DNA of 64,000 nt from the NCBI RefSeq assembly GCF_000702265.1, contig NZ_KL370881.1:625061-689060 (forward strand), read 5' to 3'. This document shows, piece after piece, positions 53,246-64,000 of this stretch. Source of the stretch: Butyrivibrio sp. NC2002. GTDB lineage: Bacteria > Bacillota > Clostridia > Lachnospirales > Lachnospiraceae. Each line of letters starts with the position of its first letter. Position 1 is the first letter of the stretch. The translations under genes were made by a program, and so were the position numbers. Under the pieces are notes generated by a model. That model did not search any database, was not told where the DNA came from, and was given only the letters and a program-made list of their open reading frames with translations.

Positions 53246-54769
53246 ATGGAATTAAAACCAGAAAAAATATCCGAGGTTATTCGAAGCCAGATCAAAAACT
53301 ATCAAAATGCGATCATTCAGAATGAGACCGGAACAGTTCTTACCGTTGGTGACGGTATTTCACGAGTAAGCGGACTCCTGAACTGTATGTCAGGAGAGCT
53401 TCTTGAGTTCGAGAACGGAACATTCGGAATGGCTCAGAACCTCGAAGAAACAGTAGTATCTGCGGTTTTGTTCGGAGAAGATGTAGGAATCAGTGAAGGA
53501 CAGACCGTAAAACGTACCGGAAGAGTTGTATCTGTTCCGGTAGGCGATGCAATGATAGGACGTGTAGTTAATGCTATTGGACAGCCGATAGATGGCGCAG
53601 GCCCTATCGAATCAGACGATTACAGACCTGTTGAGATCAAGGCACCCGGAATTATCGAAAGACAGCCGGTTAAAGAGCCTTTGCAGACCGGTATCAAAGC
53701 AATCGACTCCATGATCCCGATTGGACGTGGACAGCGTGAGCTTATTATCGGTGACCGTCAGACAGGTAAGACCACAATTGCTATTGATACGATCATCAAC
53801 CAGAAGGGAAAAGATGTAATCTGTATCTATGTTGCGATCGGTCAGAAGAGATCAACAGTTACTTCACTCGTTGCTGAACTGCAGGCAGCAGGCGCTATGG
53901 AGTATTCAATTGTTGTAGCTGCTACAGCATCTGAACCCAGCCCTCTGCAGTACATTGCTCCTTATACAGGCTGCACAATGGGTGAGTACTTTATGAACAA
54001 GGGTAAGCACGTATTGGTTGTCTATGATGACCTTTCAAAGCACGCTGTTGCTTATCGTGCTCTCTCCCTTCTTATCAGAAGACCCCCGGGACGTGAAGCA
54101 TATCCCGGTGACGTATTCTATTTGCACAGCAGACTTTTGGAGCGTGCGGCTAAGCTTTCCGATGAGAACGGCGGTGGTTCACTTACTGCTCTGCCTATCA
54201 TCGAGACACAGGCCGGAGACGTATCCGCATACATTCCGACAAACGTTATCTCCATCACAGATGGACAGATATTCCTTGAGACGGAGCTTTTCCACTCGGG
54301 CATCATGCCGGCTGTTAACCCCGGTATCTCAGTATCCCGTGTAGGTGGTAATGCTCAGATCAAGGCCATGAAGAAAGTTGCCGGAACACTTAAGCTTATT
54401 TATTCACAGTATCGTGAGCTGCAGAGCTTCGCTCAGTTCGGATCAGACCTTGATGAAGATACCAAGGCGCGTCTTGCACAGGGTGAAAGAATTGTGGAAG
54501 TTCTTAAGCAGGATCGTAGTTCACCGGTACCCGTAGAGAAACAGGTTGCCATTCTGTATGCTGTTATCAACAACGTCCTTACAGAAGTTGAACCTTCAGA
54601 TATCGCTGAGTATGAGGCTGGTCTGTATGAATTCCTTGATACCAACCCTGATGGAAGCTCTGTAATGCAGGCTATTCGTGATACAGGAAAACTTGAAGGC
54701 GATTCAGAAGAGAAGCTTAAAGGTGCACTTAAGGCATACACAGACAAATTTGTTGCCGGAAAAAAATAA
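53246..54769 (+). CDS. atpA: ATP synthase subunit alpha
   Basis: Regulatory nucleotide-binding subunit of the F1 hexamer, 507 residues. Walker A GDRQTGKT occupies 169-176, the same numbering as E. coli. The central domain contains [44 protein letters not shown], and the signature with [17 protein letters not shown] follows, both unmistakable. The arginine finger lies in SVSRVGG. cggagg lies upstream of the ATG. Confidence 0.98.
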   Translation: MELKPEKISEVIRSQIKNYQNAIIQNETGTVLTVGDGISRVSGLLNCMSGELLEFENGTFGMAQNLEETVVSAVLFGEDVGISEGQTVKRTGRVVSVPVGDAMIGRVVNAIGQPIDGAGPIESDDYRPVEIKAPGIIERQPVKEPLQTGIKAIDSMIPIGRGQRELIIGDRQTGKTTIAIDTIINQKGKDVICIYVAIGQKRSTVTSLVAELQAAGAMEYSIVVAATASEPSPLQYIAPYTGCTMGEYFMNKGKHVLVVYDDLSKHAVAYRALSLLIRRPPGREAYPGDVFYLHSRLLERAAKLSDENGGGSLTALPIIETQAGDVSAYIPTNVISITDGQIFLETELFHSGIMPAVNPGISVSRVGGNAQIKAMKKVAGTLKLIYSQYRELQSFAQFGSDLDEDTKARLAQGERIVEVLKQDRSSPVPVEKQVAILYAVINNVLTEVEPSDIAEYEAGLYEFLDTNPDGSSVMQAIRDTGKLEGDSEEKLKGALKAYTDKFVAGKK

Positions 54770-54782
54770 CGGAGGATAATAC

Positions 54783-55640
54783 ATGGCTGCTAATATGAAA
54801 GCTGTGAAGCTCCGGATAAAAAGCGTACAAAGCACCATGCAGATTACAAAGGCGATGCAGCTGGTTGCTGCAAGTAAGCTGAGAAAGGCTAAAGAAAAGG
54901 CTAATAAGTCAAAGCCATATCTTGGAACATTGCTTAGCACACTAAGAGATATCGCTAACAGTAACCGTGATTTTCAGTCCCCATATACAAGACAGGGCAA
55001 AAGTGATAAATGGTTATACGTAGTAATCGCCGGTGACAGAGGCCTTGCAGGAGGATACAACTCAAACCTCTTCAAGTTTATGGAAAGTGAGACAAAAGGA
55101 CGTGATATAGAAGTACTTCCTATAGGAAAAAAATCTGTAGAGTACTTCAAACACAGAAACGTTCCGATCTTCACAGAGGATTTTGCTGAAGTTGCTAAAG
55201 TAAATATATCTGATTGCTTTTCGGTAGCAAAAATCTTGTGTGACGCATACAAAGAAGGAAGATTCGGACATATTTTCCTATGTTACACGGACTTTATATC
55301 GATGATGTCTCAGGTTCCAAAAGCATCACCAATACTTCCGCTTTCGGATCTTAAAGGTGAAGATGGAGAGGCTGTAAGGTCAGGATCTCTGATTTTGTAC
55401 GAACCGGACAGCGAAACAGTATTCAATACGGTTGTTCCGGAGTATTTGGCGGGGGTGCTCTATTCCAGTATTAACATCTCGGTTGCAAGTGAACTTGCAG
55501 CCAGAAGAACTGCAATGGAAGCAGCTACCGACAACGCAGAAGAAATGATCGAAACTTTGAGTTTGTACTATAACAGAGCAAGACAGGCAAGCATCACGCA
55601 GGAAATCACAGAGATCGTTGCTGGTGCGGAAGAACCTTGA
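54783..55640 (+). CDS. atpG: ATP synthase subunit gamma
   Basis: Central rotor shaft, 285 residues. The N-terminal helix KAVKLRIKSVQSTMQITKAMQLVAASKLRKA and the C-terminal helix with NAEEMIETLSLYYNRARQASITQEITEIVAGAEE form the coiled coil that turns within the hexamer; a Rossmann-like middle (GDRGLAGGYNSNL) contacts the c-ring side. A cggagg site is present. Confidence 0.97.
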   Translation: MAANMKAVKLRIKSVQSTMQITKAMQLVAASKLRKAKEKANKSKPYLGTLLSTLRDIANSNRDFQSPYTRQGKSDKWLYVVIAGDRGLAGGYNSNLFKFMESETKGRDIEVLPIGKKSVEYFKHRNVPIFTEDFAEVAKVNISDCFSVAKILCDAYKEGRFGHIFLCYTDFISMMSQVPKASPILPLSDLKGEDGEAVRSGSLILYEPDSETVFNTVVPEYLAGVLYSSINISVASELAARRTAMEAATDNAEEMIETLSLYYNRARQASITQEITEIVAGAEEP

Positions 55641-55669
55641 ATTTAACATTTCTAAAAGGTGTTAAATAA

Positions 55670-57100
<1,431 letters not shown>

Positions 57101-57103
57101 TGT

Positions 57104-57511
57104 ATGGCTACCTATCATTTACAGGTCGTATCCCTTGATGGGGTTGAATATGAGGGTGATGTTGAGAAGATCATGCTCCGTACAGTAGATGGCGATGTAG
57201 AGATACTTGCCCGCCATATCAACTACTGCACCGGTATTGGCATGGGAACAGCTCACATTACACTGGCCGATGGAACAGAGACCAAGGCTGCCTGTATAGG
57301 TGGTATGCTCTCTGTAATGGACGGCGAGGTTCGTGTTCTTCCTACAACCTGGGAATGGAGCGACGAAATAGATGTGGAACGTGCTAAAGCTGCAAAAGCC
57401 AAGGCTGAAGAAGCGCTTAAAGACGCGAAGCTTACAAAAGAATCCAGAGTCCGCGCGGAAGCAAAGCTCTATAGGGCTCTTGTAAGAATCGGTTCCGCAG
57501 ATAAAAAATAA
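57104..57511 (+). CDS. atpC: ATP synthase subunit epsilon
   Basis: Rotor subunit that can inhibit ATP hydrolysis. The 135-residue protein has the N-terminal beta-barrel (QVVSLDGVEYEGDVEKIMLRTVDGDVEILARHINY) and a two-helix C-terminal domain rich in Ala and Lys. It starts three bases after atpD and is the last gene of the operon before a terminator. Confidence 0.95.
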   Translation: MATYHLQVVSLDGVEYEGDVEKIMLRTVDGDVEILARHINYCTGIGMGTAHITLADGTETKAACIGGMLSVMDGEVRVLPTTWEWSDEIDVERAKAAKAKAEEALKDAKLTKESRVRAEAKLYRALVRIGSADKK

Positions 57512-57524
57512 TAAAATAATAATC

Positions 57525-57575
57525 AAAAAAAGACCTTTATCTGATATCGCTAAGATACAGATAAGGGTCTTTTTA
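57525..57575. terminator. Bidirectional terminator between atpC and tRNA-Ser
   Basis: aaagacctttatctg pairs with cagataagggtcttt (one wobble) around a loop of about 15 bases. T-runs follow on both strands, so it can end the ATP synthase operon and the minus-strand tRNA transcript. Confidence 0.88.
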
Positions 57576-57587
57576 TGTTGATAAAAA

Positions 57588-57674
57588 CGCAGAGCGTGGG
57601 ATTTGAACCCACGCGCCGGAGACCGGCCTAAAGCATTTCGAGTGCTCCCTCTTGGACCTCTTGAGTAGCTCTGC
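57588..57674 (-). tRNA. tRNA-Ser, anticodon CGA
   Basis: Read on the minus strand, GCAGAGC pairs with GCTCTGC as the acceptor stem, with discriminator G. The anticodon arm GAGCA-CTCGAAA-TGCTT gives anticodon CGA (reads UCG). A long variable arm (gccgg-tct-ccggc) marks a class II tRNA, as expected for serine, and the T arm is GTGGG-TTCAAAT-CCCAC. CCA is not encoded; a T-run follows. Confidence 0.93.
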
Positions 57675-57848
57675 AAACATGAACAACAGCCCTTTCAGGC
57701 TGCTTTTTCATTATACGTTTGAACTCCTTTTTAGTCAATAAAGTTATTGTTGCATCAGGCATTATTCGGTATAATTATTTGGAAGTTTGAGGAACTTTAT
57801 ATCAGCAAATGTTCATTATAAAGTTTTAGTTGGGAGTATCTAATTTAG

Positions 57849-59636
57849 ATGGCTTATGTAGCACTATACAGAAAATTCAGACCACCTGTATTTGATGATG
57901 TCAAAGGGCAGGATCACATAGTTACAACACTTAAGAATCAGATAAAATCAGATAGAATCGGCCATGCATATCTGTTTTGCGGAACACGTGGTACAGGTAA
58001 AACATCAGTGGCAAAGATACTTGCCAGAGCTGTTAACTGCGAAAGTCCAAGGGATGGCAGCCCATGCGGAGAGTGTCCCACCTGCAAGGCAATTGAGCAG
58101 GGCGCTGCAATGGGAAATGTAATAGAAATTGATGCCGCATCAAACAACGGTGTTGATAACATCCGTGAGATAATAGATGAAATATCATATTCACCAACAG
58201 TAGGAAAATATAAAGTATATATTATTGACGAGGTTCACATGCTCTCTGCAGGCGCATTCAATGCCCTTCTAAAGAGTCTTGAAGAGCCGCCGTCATATGT
58301 GATATTTATCCTGGCGACTACGGAAGTCCAGAAGATACCTATAACCATCCTTTCAAGGTGCCAGAGATATGACTTTCACAGAATTACGATAGATACTATT
58401 GCTGACAGACTGCGTGAAGTAGTTGATGCAGAGCAGGTAAAAGTCGAGGACAAAGCACTTCGGTATATTGCCAAGGCAGCAGACGGATCAATGAGAGATT
58501 CCCTCAGCCTTCTTGACCAGTGCATAGCTTTTAACTATGGCGAAGAACTGACTTATGACAGAGTTCTTAATGTACTTGGCGCTGTTGACACTTCGGTTTT
58601 CGGAAAACTGTTTTGTTTTCTTATTAAACAGGATGTGACCGGCGCGCTGGATCTTTTATCAGAGATAGTGATCCAGGGTAGAGAACTGACACAGTTTGTA
58701 AGCGATTTTATCTGGTATTTGCGAAATCTAATGCTTGCATGTACATCTGATCACATGGAGGATGTCATCGACATGTCCTCTGAAAATCTGCAGAACTTAA
58801 AAGAAGTTGCCGCAGAAAGTGATATAGATACTATCATGCGCTATATACGTGTCTTTTCAGAGCTTTCGTCAAACTTGCGATTTGCAACACAAAAACGTAT
58901 TCTTATAGAGGTGACTTTTATAAGAATCTGCAAGCCTCAGATGGATGAAAATATAGATGCCTTTGCGGACAGGATCAGAATCCTTGAAGAAAAAGGTGAG
59001 GAGATGGACAGAGTTTTGGGAGGCATCAAAAGCGGAGAAATAGGAATAAGCCGTGGAAATGCACCGAAAGCTCAGATGGTTGCAGCACCTGCTCCGAAGG
59101 AAGAAAAGCAGCTTGAAATAGCAGTTGCGGAAGATGTAAAAAGAGTTGTAAATGAATGGGGCAAGATTCTTTTTGGAATGCCAAATCCAATGAAAACTTA
59201 TCTGCAGGGAGCGATTTTAAGCCAGGGCAATGACAACAAACTTTTTATAGTACTTGATAATAAAGAGCGTGTTGAAAAATACTCTGTAGAGCCCGGACAT
59301 TCAGAACTTGGTACTATCCTGGATAATGCGATAGGAAAGCATGTGGAATTTGAGATGCGCTTTGCAAGCCCGGACAGACCGGCTTCGGAACAGTATATAG
59401 ATCTCAAAAACATTCATTTTGATATTGTAACGGAAGATGAACCTGACATGCCGGAGTTCGATTTTGCAAATCAGGATTTTGATCCTGACAGAGAAATTGA
59501 CATGGGCGATGATCTTGGCCATGAAGAGGCAAGCGCCTATACCGATTACAATTCAGGGGCTTCTGATACAGATAATAATGACCTCGATGATGAAAACGCT
59601 TTTGAAGAAAAAGACAATGGCGAAGACGAGGATTAA
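57849..59636 (+). CDS. dnaX: DNA polymerase III subunit gamma/tau
   Basis: Clamp-loader ATPase of the replisome. The 595-residue protein has Walker A CGTRGTGKTS near residue 45, a zinc module (CESPRDGSPCGECPTCKA), Walker B VYIIDEVHML, and sensor 1 with ATTEVQKIPITILSRC. A middle domain and an acidic C-terminal tail (DNNDLDDENAFEEKDNGEDED) follow. I did not find a slippery frameshift site and treat it as one product. It opens the classic dnaX-ybaB-recR cluster. Confidence 0.96.
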   Translation: MAYVALYRKFRPPVFDDVKGQDHIVTTLKNQIKSDRIGHAYLFCGTRGTGKTSVAKILARAVNCESPRDGSPCGECPTCKAIEQGAAMGNVIEIDAASNNGVDNIREIIDEISYSPTVGKYKVYIIDEVHMLSAGAFNALLKSLEEPPSYVIFILATTEVQKIPITILSRCQRYDFHRITIDTIADRLREVVDAEQVKVEDKALRYIAKAADGSMRDSLSLLDQCIAFNYGEELTYDRVLNVLGAVDTSVFGKLFCFLIKQDVTGALDLLSEIVIQGRELTQFVSDFIWYLRNLMLACTSDHMEDVIDMSSENLQNLKEVAAESDIDTIMRYIRVFSELSSNLRFATQKRILIEVTFIRICKPQMDENIDAFADRIRILEEKGEEMDRVLGGIKSGEIGISRGNAPKAQMVAAPAPKEEKQLEIAVAEDVKRVVNEWGKILFGMPNPMKTYLQGAILSQGNDNKLFIVLDNKERVEKYSVEPGHSELGTILDNAIGKHVEFEMRFASPDRPASEQYIDLKNIHFDIVTEDEPDMPEFDFANQDFDPDREIDMGDDLGHEEASAYTDYNSGASDTDNNDLDDENAFEEKDNGEDED

Positions 59637-59653
59637 TTTTTAGGAGGAATAAA

Positions 59654-60004
59654 ATGGCAAAACGTGGTGGATTTCCGGGAGGAATGCCCGGCAACATGAA
59701 TAATCTTATGAAACAGGCTCAGAGAATGCAGCGTCAGATGGAGGAGAGCCAGAAGGAATTAGAGACAAAGGAATTTACAGCAAGTGCCGGTGGCGGTGCT
59801 GTTGAAGCAACAGTTACAGGTTCTAAGAAGCTTCAGGCAATTAAGATTGCAGAAGATGCAGTTGATCCCGAAGATGTTGAGATGCTTCAGGATATGATAG
59901 TTGCAGCAGTTAACGAGGCGATGGATCAGGCAGAAAAAGCCCAGAGCGATATCATGGGTAAGATGACCGGTGGCCTCGGCGGACTCGGAGGACTTCCTTT
60001 TTAA
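59654..60004 (+). CDS. YbaB/EbfC family nucleoid-associated protein
   Basis: A 116-residue DNA-binding dimer subunit. The N-terminus is Gly- and Met-rich, followed by a helix (NNLMKQAQRMQRQMEESQKELETKEF) and the strand pair with GGGAVEATVTGSKKLQAIKI and DPEDVEMLQDMIVAAVNEA, diagnostic of the family. A Gly-rich tail ends it. Its stop overlaps the recR start, and aggagg precedes it. Confidence 0.95.
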   Translation: MAKRGGFPGGMPGNMNNLMKQAQRMQRQMEESQKELETKEFTASAGGGAVEATVTGSKKLQAIKIAEDAVDPEDVEMLQDMIVAAVNEAMDQAEKAQSDIMGKMTGGLGGLGGLPF

Positions 60005-60603
60005 TGGATTTATACAGCGGACATATAAACAGGCTGATAGAGGAACTATCGCAGCTTCCAGGAATTGGCGGCAAGTCGGCTCAAAGGCTCGCATTTTATA
60101 TTATTGGATTGCCAAAAGACAGAGTAGAGAGGCTAGCCAAGTCAATAACAGATGCCAGAGAGAACGTTCATTATTGCAAAAAATGTTTTACTCTCACGGA
60201 TAATGAAATCTGTCCGATCTGCGCGAATAAAAGCAGAGATCACAGCACCATTATGGTCGTTGAAAATGCAAGGGATCTTGCAGCTTATGAAAAGACCGGG
60301 AAATACGAGGGAATTTATCATGTTCTTCATGGGGCAATTTCACCAATGCTTGGGATTGGTCCGGGCGACATTAAGCTGGCAGAACTTGTAAAAAGACTTG
60401 AAACCGAAGATGTCAATGAAGTGATAATCGCAACCAATTCAAGTCTTGAGGGTGAAACAACAGCGATGTATATCAGCAAACTTATAAAACCAACCGGAAT
60501 AAAGGTCACCAGAATAGCCAGTGGGGTACCGGTGGGCGGTGATCTTGAATATATAGATGAAGTAACGCTTTTGAGGGCTCTGGAAGGCAGAACAGAACTG
60601 TAA
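60004..60603 (+). CDS. recR: Recombination protein RecR
   Basis: Recombination mediator working with RecF/RecO at gaps. The 199-residue protein has an N-terminal helix-hairpin-helix (LSQLPGIGGKSAQRLAFYI), a four-Cys zinc finger (CKKCFTLTDNEICPIC), and a Toprim domain (IMVVENARDLAAYEKTGKYEGIYHVLHGAISPMLGIGP). The length is standard. The ATG overlaps the stop of the preceding gene. Confidence 0.97.
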   Translation: MDLYSGHINRLIEELSQLPGIGGKSAQRLAFYIIGLPKDRVERLAKSITDARENVHYCKKCFTLTDNEICPICANKSRDHSTIMVVENARDLAAYEKTGKYEGIYHVLHGAISPMLGIGPGDIKLAELVKRLETEDVNEVIIATNSSLEGETTAMYISKLIKPTGIKVTRIASGVPVGGDLEYIDEVTLLRALEGRTEL

Positions 60604-60658
60604 AATTGCATAATAAAGAATTGGCAATGCGCTGATTCTTACCACAAGGAGGACAACA

Positions 60659-61699
60659 ATGAGTGTGAAAAGAGAATTTTTGGGAGAAACAAAAACAGGC
60701 GCGCCTATATACGGATATCATCTTACTAATTCATCAGGCATGGAAGTATGCGTGCTTAATTATGGTGCAGCCATCAGAAATATTTTTGTTTTTGATAAAA
60801 ACGGAGAGAAAAAGGATGTAGTTCTTGGATACGAAGATGTCTCAGGATACTTTGATAATGACTGCTTCCTTGGAATAGTAGTTGGCCCTAGTGCCAATCG
60901 TGTTGCAAATGCAGCTTATTCTATAGATGGTAAAATTTTTACCATGGAAAAAAATGATGGACCCAACAATCTTCACACCGACATGGAGAACGGCTTCCAT
61001 AAGAGAATATGGGAAGCAAGCGAGACAGAAGACAGTGTTACTTTTACATTAAAAGCTGAGGATGGGGATCTTGGATTCTCCGGAAACAGAGTATTTACTG
61101 TGACATACACTCTATCAAACGACAATGCTCTTTCACTTCACTATCATGCAACAAGTGACAAAAAGTCATTAATGAACCTGACTAACCATTGCTATTTCAA
61201 TCTGGGAGGACATAACTCAGGATCTATCCTGGATCATGTAGCTCAGTTTAATGCAGAAAAGACAACACCGGTAAGAGAAGGACTTATTCCTACAGGTGAA
61301 ATAAAGAGTGTTGAGGGTACTCCTCTTGACTTCAGACAGGCCAAACCTATCGGAAAAGATATTAATTCTGATGATGAACAGATAAAGATAGCCGGTGGCT
61401 TTGACCATAATTTCTGTGTAGATGGCGCAGATGGAACAAGAAGAATATTTGCCACAGTAACATGTCCTGAAACAGGAATAACCATGCAGTGTTCTACAAC
61501 TCTTCCGGCATTCCAGTTTTACGCAGGCAATTTCCTTAAGGCTGAGGGCGGTAAAGAAGGTGCTGTGTACAAGGAAAGAGACGGATTTTGCCTTGAAACG
61601 CAGATTCATCCTAATGCAGTAAATCAGAAAGAATTCCCGGATTGCATATTCGGACCCGAGCGTGAATACGATACAACAACTGTTTATCGCTTCATGTAA
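60659..61699 (+). CDS. galM: Aldose 1-epimerase
   Basis: Mutarotase that interconverts alpha and beta anomers of galactose or glucose. At 346 residues it has the normal beta-sandwich length. The motifs GPSANRVANAAYSIDG, NLHTDMENGFHKRIWEA, the catalytic His in NLTNHCYFNLGGH, and the catalytic Glu in KERDGFCLETQIHPNAVN are present. It fits the galactoside-utilisation theme, since beta-galactosidase releases the beta anomer. aggagg precedes the ATG. Confidence 0.96.
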   Translation: MSVKREFLGETKTGAPIYGYHLTNSSGMEVCVLNYGAAIRNIFVFDKNGEKKDVVLGYEDVSGYFDNDCFLGIVVGPSANRVANAAYSIDGKIFTMEKNDGPNNLHTDMENGFHKRIWEASETEDSVTFTLKAEDGDLGFSGNRVFTVTYTLSNDNALSLHYHATSDKKSLMNLTNHCYFNLGGHNSGSILDHVAQFNAEKTTPVREGLIPTGEIKSVEGTPLDFRQAKPIGKDINSDDEQIKIAGGFDHNFCVDGADGTRRIFATVTCPETGITMQCSTTLPAFQFYAGNFLKAEGGKEGAVYKERDGFCLETQIHPNAVNQKEFPDCIFGPEREYDTTTVYRFM

Positions 61700-61725
61700 T
61701 TGTACTAATTATAGAAAGAACTGTA

Positions 61726-62940
61726 ATGGCAGAAGTCAGAGATTTTACTAAATATATAAATAAAAATACTGATGAAGACAGCAATCAGCAGGAAATATCA
61801 TATACTGAAAAAATCAGAAAACATAGGATTGCTGTAGCGGTAAGAACTGTAATTATAATGATTTTGACTGTGCTTCTGGTAATGGCAATCTACGTCAGCT
61901 GGAGAGATAAAACATATACAGAAGTGCAGTTTTCATCAGCAATCAGAATATCAGACACTTCAGGGGCGGAAGCGATGAACCTTGACGGCTACGTCCTGCA
62001 GTACAGTAAAGACGGTGTTAGCTGCTTAAACGCACAGGGAGAAGCATTGTGGAATCAAACCTATCAGATGCAGAACCCGACTGTCCACACCTGCAAAAAT
62101 GTAGTTGCTGTAGGAGATTATAACGGACACAACATATATGTAGCCAATACATCCGGAATATTGGGAGAAATAGATACGAATCTCCCTATAAGAGATTTTT
62201 GCGTTGCTTCTCAAGGTGTGGTCGCAGCAGTGCTCGATGATCAGACAGTGACATGGATATATTTGTTTGATGCAAAAGGCGAAACGCTTGCCAGTTTCAA
62301 GACAACAATGCAGGATAGTGGATATCCGGTTGATGTAAGCATATCTCCAAGTGGAGAACTTGTATGCGTTTCATATTTGAAGGCTGATAACGGAAGACTT
62401 AAAACCAGTGTAGCCTTTTTCAACTTTGGAGCTGTTGGACAAAATGCCACAGACAATTATGCAAGTGGATTTGATTATCCTGGCACAGTGGTACCTTATG
62501 TCCAGTTTATGAATGACAGCAAGATTTTTGCAGCTGCTGACGACAGAATAATGTTTTTCTCCGGAAGTGAAGTTCCTACAAGCCAGACAGAAGCTATGAC
62601 TGGTGAAGAAGAAATCCGTTCAGTGTTCTACAATGACTCTCATGTGGGAGTTGTATTTGTGAATAATACCGAGGAAGGTGCGTACAGACTTCAGGTTTAC
62701 GGAAATACCGGGACACTGGAGACAACTGTATATTTTGACCTTGAGTATGTTGATATTCTTTTTAATGATGATCAGATAACAATATATGGTGAGGATGAGT
62801 TCCTTTTGTGTGATATGAATGGAAATGTTAAGTTCGGAGGGAACTTTGATAATGCGGTTCGAGTAATGATTCCGACAGGTATTAGAAGTAAGTTCCTTTT
62901 GGTGACACGCAATTCAATTGAAACTATGGAGCTCAAATAA
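61726..62940 (+). CDS. Membrane-anchored beta-propeller-like protein (DUF5711-like)
   Basis: A 404-residue protein of unknown function. About 35 cytoplasmic residues lead to one membrane helix (AVRTVIIMILTVLLVMAIYVSW), and the rest is outside. Repeats of about 40 residues (LQYSKDGVSCLNAQGEALWN, VVAVGDYNGHNIYVANTSG, VTWIYLFDAKGETLASF) resemble PQQ- or WD-like propeller blades. Such proteins are common in Lachnospiraceae next to CvpA-like genes. The next gene starts two bases later, so they are likely translated together. The ribosome site is weak. Confidence 0.78.
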   Translation: MAEVRDFTKYINKNTDEDSNQQEISYTEKIRKHRIAVAVRTVIIMILTVLLVMAIYVSWRDKTYTEVQFSSAIRISDTSGAEAMNLDGYVLQYSKDGVSCLNAQGEALWNQTYQMQNPTVHTCKNVVAVGDYNGHNIYVANTSGILGEIDTNLPIRDFCVASQGVVAAVLDDQTVTWIYLFDAKGETLASFKTTMQDSGYPVDVSISPSGELVCVSYLKADNGRLKTSVAFFNFGAVGQNATDNYASGFDYPGTVVPYVQFMNDSKIFAAADDRIMFFSGSEVPTSQTEAMTGEEEIRSVFYNDSHVGVVFVNNTEEGAYRLQVYGNTGTLETTVYFDLEYVDILFNDDQITIYGEDEFLLCDMNGNVKFGGNFDNAVRVMIPTGIRSKFLLVTRNSIETMELK

Positions 62941-62942
62941 TA

Positions 62943-63395
62943 ATGGAAATTATGACTTTTATAACACAGCCGCAGGTGATGGTTTCGCTTGCGGTTTTAA
63001 TTTTTCTCTTATGGAGAATATCATATGGATACAAATACGGGCTTATCGCAGAGCTTCTAGAAATAGCAGCTATCGCGGTTGGCTTTTGCATTCTCAATAT
63101 TGCTTCGGATACAGTAGATAAATTCCTCGGAGGAGAAAAATTACATATTGTAGCAATTGCTTTTAAGATAATTGCAATCTTGCTTGTATATAGAGCAATC
63201 CAGGGGATATCAAACGGAGCCAGAGGCGTAAGAAAAGTACCGATCCTGGGAACAACAGACAAGCTTTTGGGAGCCTGCTTTGGACTTGTAGAGATATATA
63301 TTTGGTTAAGAGTCCTGAATTATATAACAGGCTATGATTTTGAAGGAGCTGTAAGATATACATTCAATGGGATTATCGGACTGATACATATATGA
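62943..63395 (+). CDS. CvpA family membrane protein
   Basis: A 150-residue protein with about four membrane helices. The start LIFLLWRISYGYKYGLIAELLEIAAIAVGF and the middle LLGACFGLVEIYIWLRVLNYI have the CvpA shape (a Gly in the first pair and a helix-breaking Gly-Ala near the third). CvpA proteins have been linked to envelope integrity. It is paired with the propeller protein upstream and is the last gene before the rRNA operon. Confidence 0.72.
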   Translation: MEIMTFITQPQVMVSLAVLIFLLWRISYGYKYGLIAELLEIAAIAVGFCILNIASDTVDKFLGGEKLHIVAIAFKIIAILLVYRAIQGISNGARGVRKVPILGTTDKLLGACFGLVEIYIWLRVLNYITGYDFEGAVRYTFNGIIGLIHI

Positions 63396-63518
63396 TGTAA
63401 TGCGCTTGTCTTGGCTCATTGTAGCCTGCTTTTACATATGCACAATAAGTAAAATTTTACCATTTTACATATAATAATAAGAAAATTCTTAATAATTTAT
63501 TAATTGCAAAATATGTGA

Positions 63519-63547
63519 TTGACACATACAGGGGTGAATGGTATATT
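63519..63547 (+). promoter_or_regulatory. rRNA promoter P1
   Basis: Perfect TTGACA at 63519-63524, 17-base spacer, TATATT at 63542-63547. Confidence 0.8.
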
Positions 63548-63639
63548 TATATTCGCTCGCTACGAGTGACAAGCGGTCTGACCGGAAGGAATCAGCGCTG
63601 TTATTCAAAAGAGAGTAAAAAGATAAATCAAAAAAGTGC

Positions 63640-63668
63640 TTGACAAAAAGCCTGCTAAATGATATCCT
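63640..63668 (+). promoter_or_regulatory. rRNA promoter P2
   Basis: Perfect TTGACA at 63640-63645, 17-base spacer, TATCCT at 63663-63668. It lies about 190 bases before the 16S gene and is the second of a tandem pair. Confidence 0.8.
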
Positions 63669-63859
63669 ATCAGAGTTGCGGCTGACAAGCCATGACACAA
63701 AAGCACATTGACAATAAAATAGTAATGCAACCCTGAAAATTCCATTAAAGAATATTCAGAGAACAAAACCTAACAAAGGTAAAACGGACAGAACAAAGCC
63801 AAGCTTTAGTTCTGGTCAGACGAACGATCAAATCACCGAAAGGTGAAGAGATAGATTTT

Positions 63860-64000
<141 letters not shown>

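Larger units (their letters stand above)
63396..63859 (+). other. rRNA operon promoter and leader region
   Basis: About 460 bases without a protein gene. The first 120 hold A/T-rich upstream sequence, then two tandem promoters, then a leader. The leader includes an agaac...gttct hairpin around 63790-63820 and a caccgaaaggtg hairpin near 63835, likely antitermination or processing elements. I could not pick out a sure boxA. Confidence 0.6.

Noticed and set aside
57849..59636. Programmed frameshift producing a short dnaX product
   Set aside because: I did not see a clear A-rich slippery site followed by a hairpin as in E. coli dnaX.

Overview
The window reads as a chromosomal segment of an anaerobic, carbohydrate-fermenting Firmicute of the Lachnospiraceae, most like Butyrivibrio or Pseudobutyrivibrio. 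The grounds are moderate-to-low G+C, strong Shine-Dalgarno sites, a clostridial 16S 5' end, pyruvate formate-lyase, many CUT1 sugar importers with lipoprotein binding proteins, and the whiA/rapZ/Crh-type HPr cluster. I see no phage, insertion sequence or CRISPR array; this is mostly core chromosome with one glycan-utilisation island.

Region 1 (1-14345) is a glycan-utilisation locus. It holds the end of one permease, a second permease and a lipoprotein binding protein (an LplABC-like importer without an ATPase), a YesN-type AraC response regulator, cytoplasmic GH42 and GH3 glycosidases, a degenerate PHP-domain protein, and a complete second CUT1 importer (ATPase, two permeases, and a binding protein with an unusual C-terminal membrane helix). 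The likely flow is oligosaccharide binding, import, then hydrolysis to monosaccharides in the cytoplasm; a beta-galactoside/beta-glucoside substrate is inferred from GH42 plus GH3.

Region 2 (14356-23105) carries a tandem OB-fold-like lipoprotein, a response-regulator diguanylate cyclase, an unknown small protein convergent with an aldo/keto reductase, a large hybrid histidine kinase and a RACo-like ferredoxin/ASKHA protein. Region 3 (23154-33403) is housekeeping and carbon control: ftsH, uvrC, then hprK, ROK glucokinase, murB, rapZ, whiA and an HPr paralogue whose His15 is Glu (Crh-like), followed by a diacylglycerol-kinase-like gene.

Region 4 (33541-43966) has a cyclophilin, a GNAT protein, a Na/Pi cotransporter, hypB-pflA-pflB, a secreted beta-helix protein and mgtE, whose leader contains a possible small upstream ORF. 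Region 5 (44237-49971) has a very large sensor diguanylate cyclase, fusing an ECF S-component-like membrane domain, a beta-propeller and GGDEF, then aspS. Region 6 (50183-57574) is the full F1Fo ATP synthase operon; its c subunit has a two-carboxylate ion site that predicts Na+ coupling. Region 7 (57588-64000) has tRNA-Ser(CGA) on the minus strand, dnaX-ybaB-recR, galM, two membrane proteins, and a ribosomal RNA operon with tandem promoters whose 16S gene runs off the window.

The least expected observations are the S-component/propeller/GGDEF fusion, a degenerate second GGDEF-like domain shared by both diguanylate cyclases, the Glu15 HPr encoded close to HPr kinase, and the two-carboxylate c-ring. 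All functional statements come from reading translated motifs by eye; no database search was possible.
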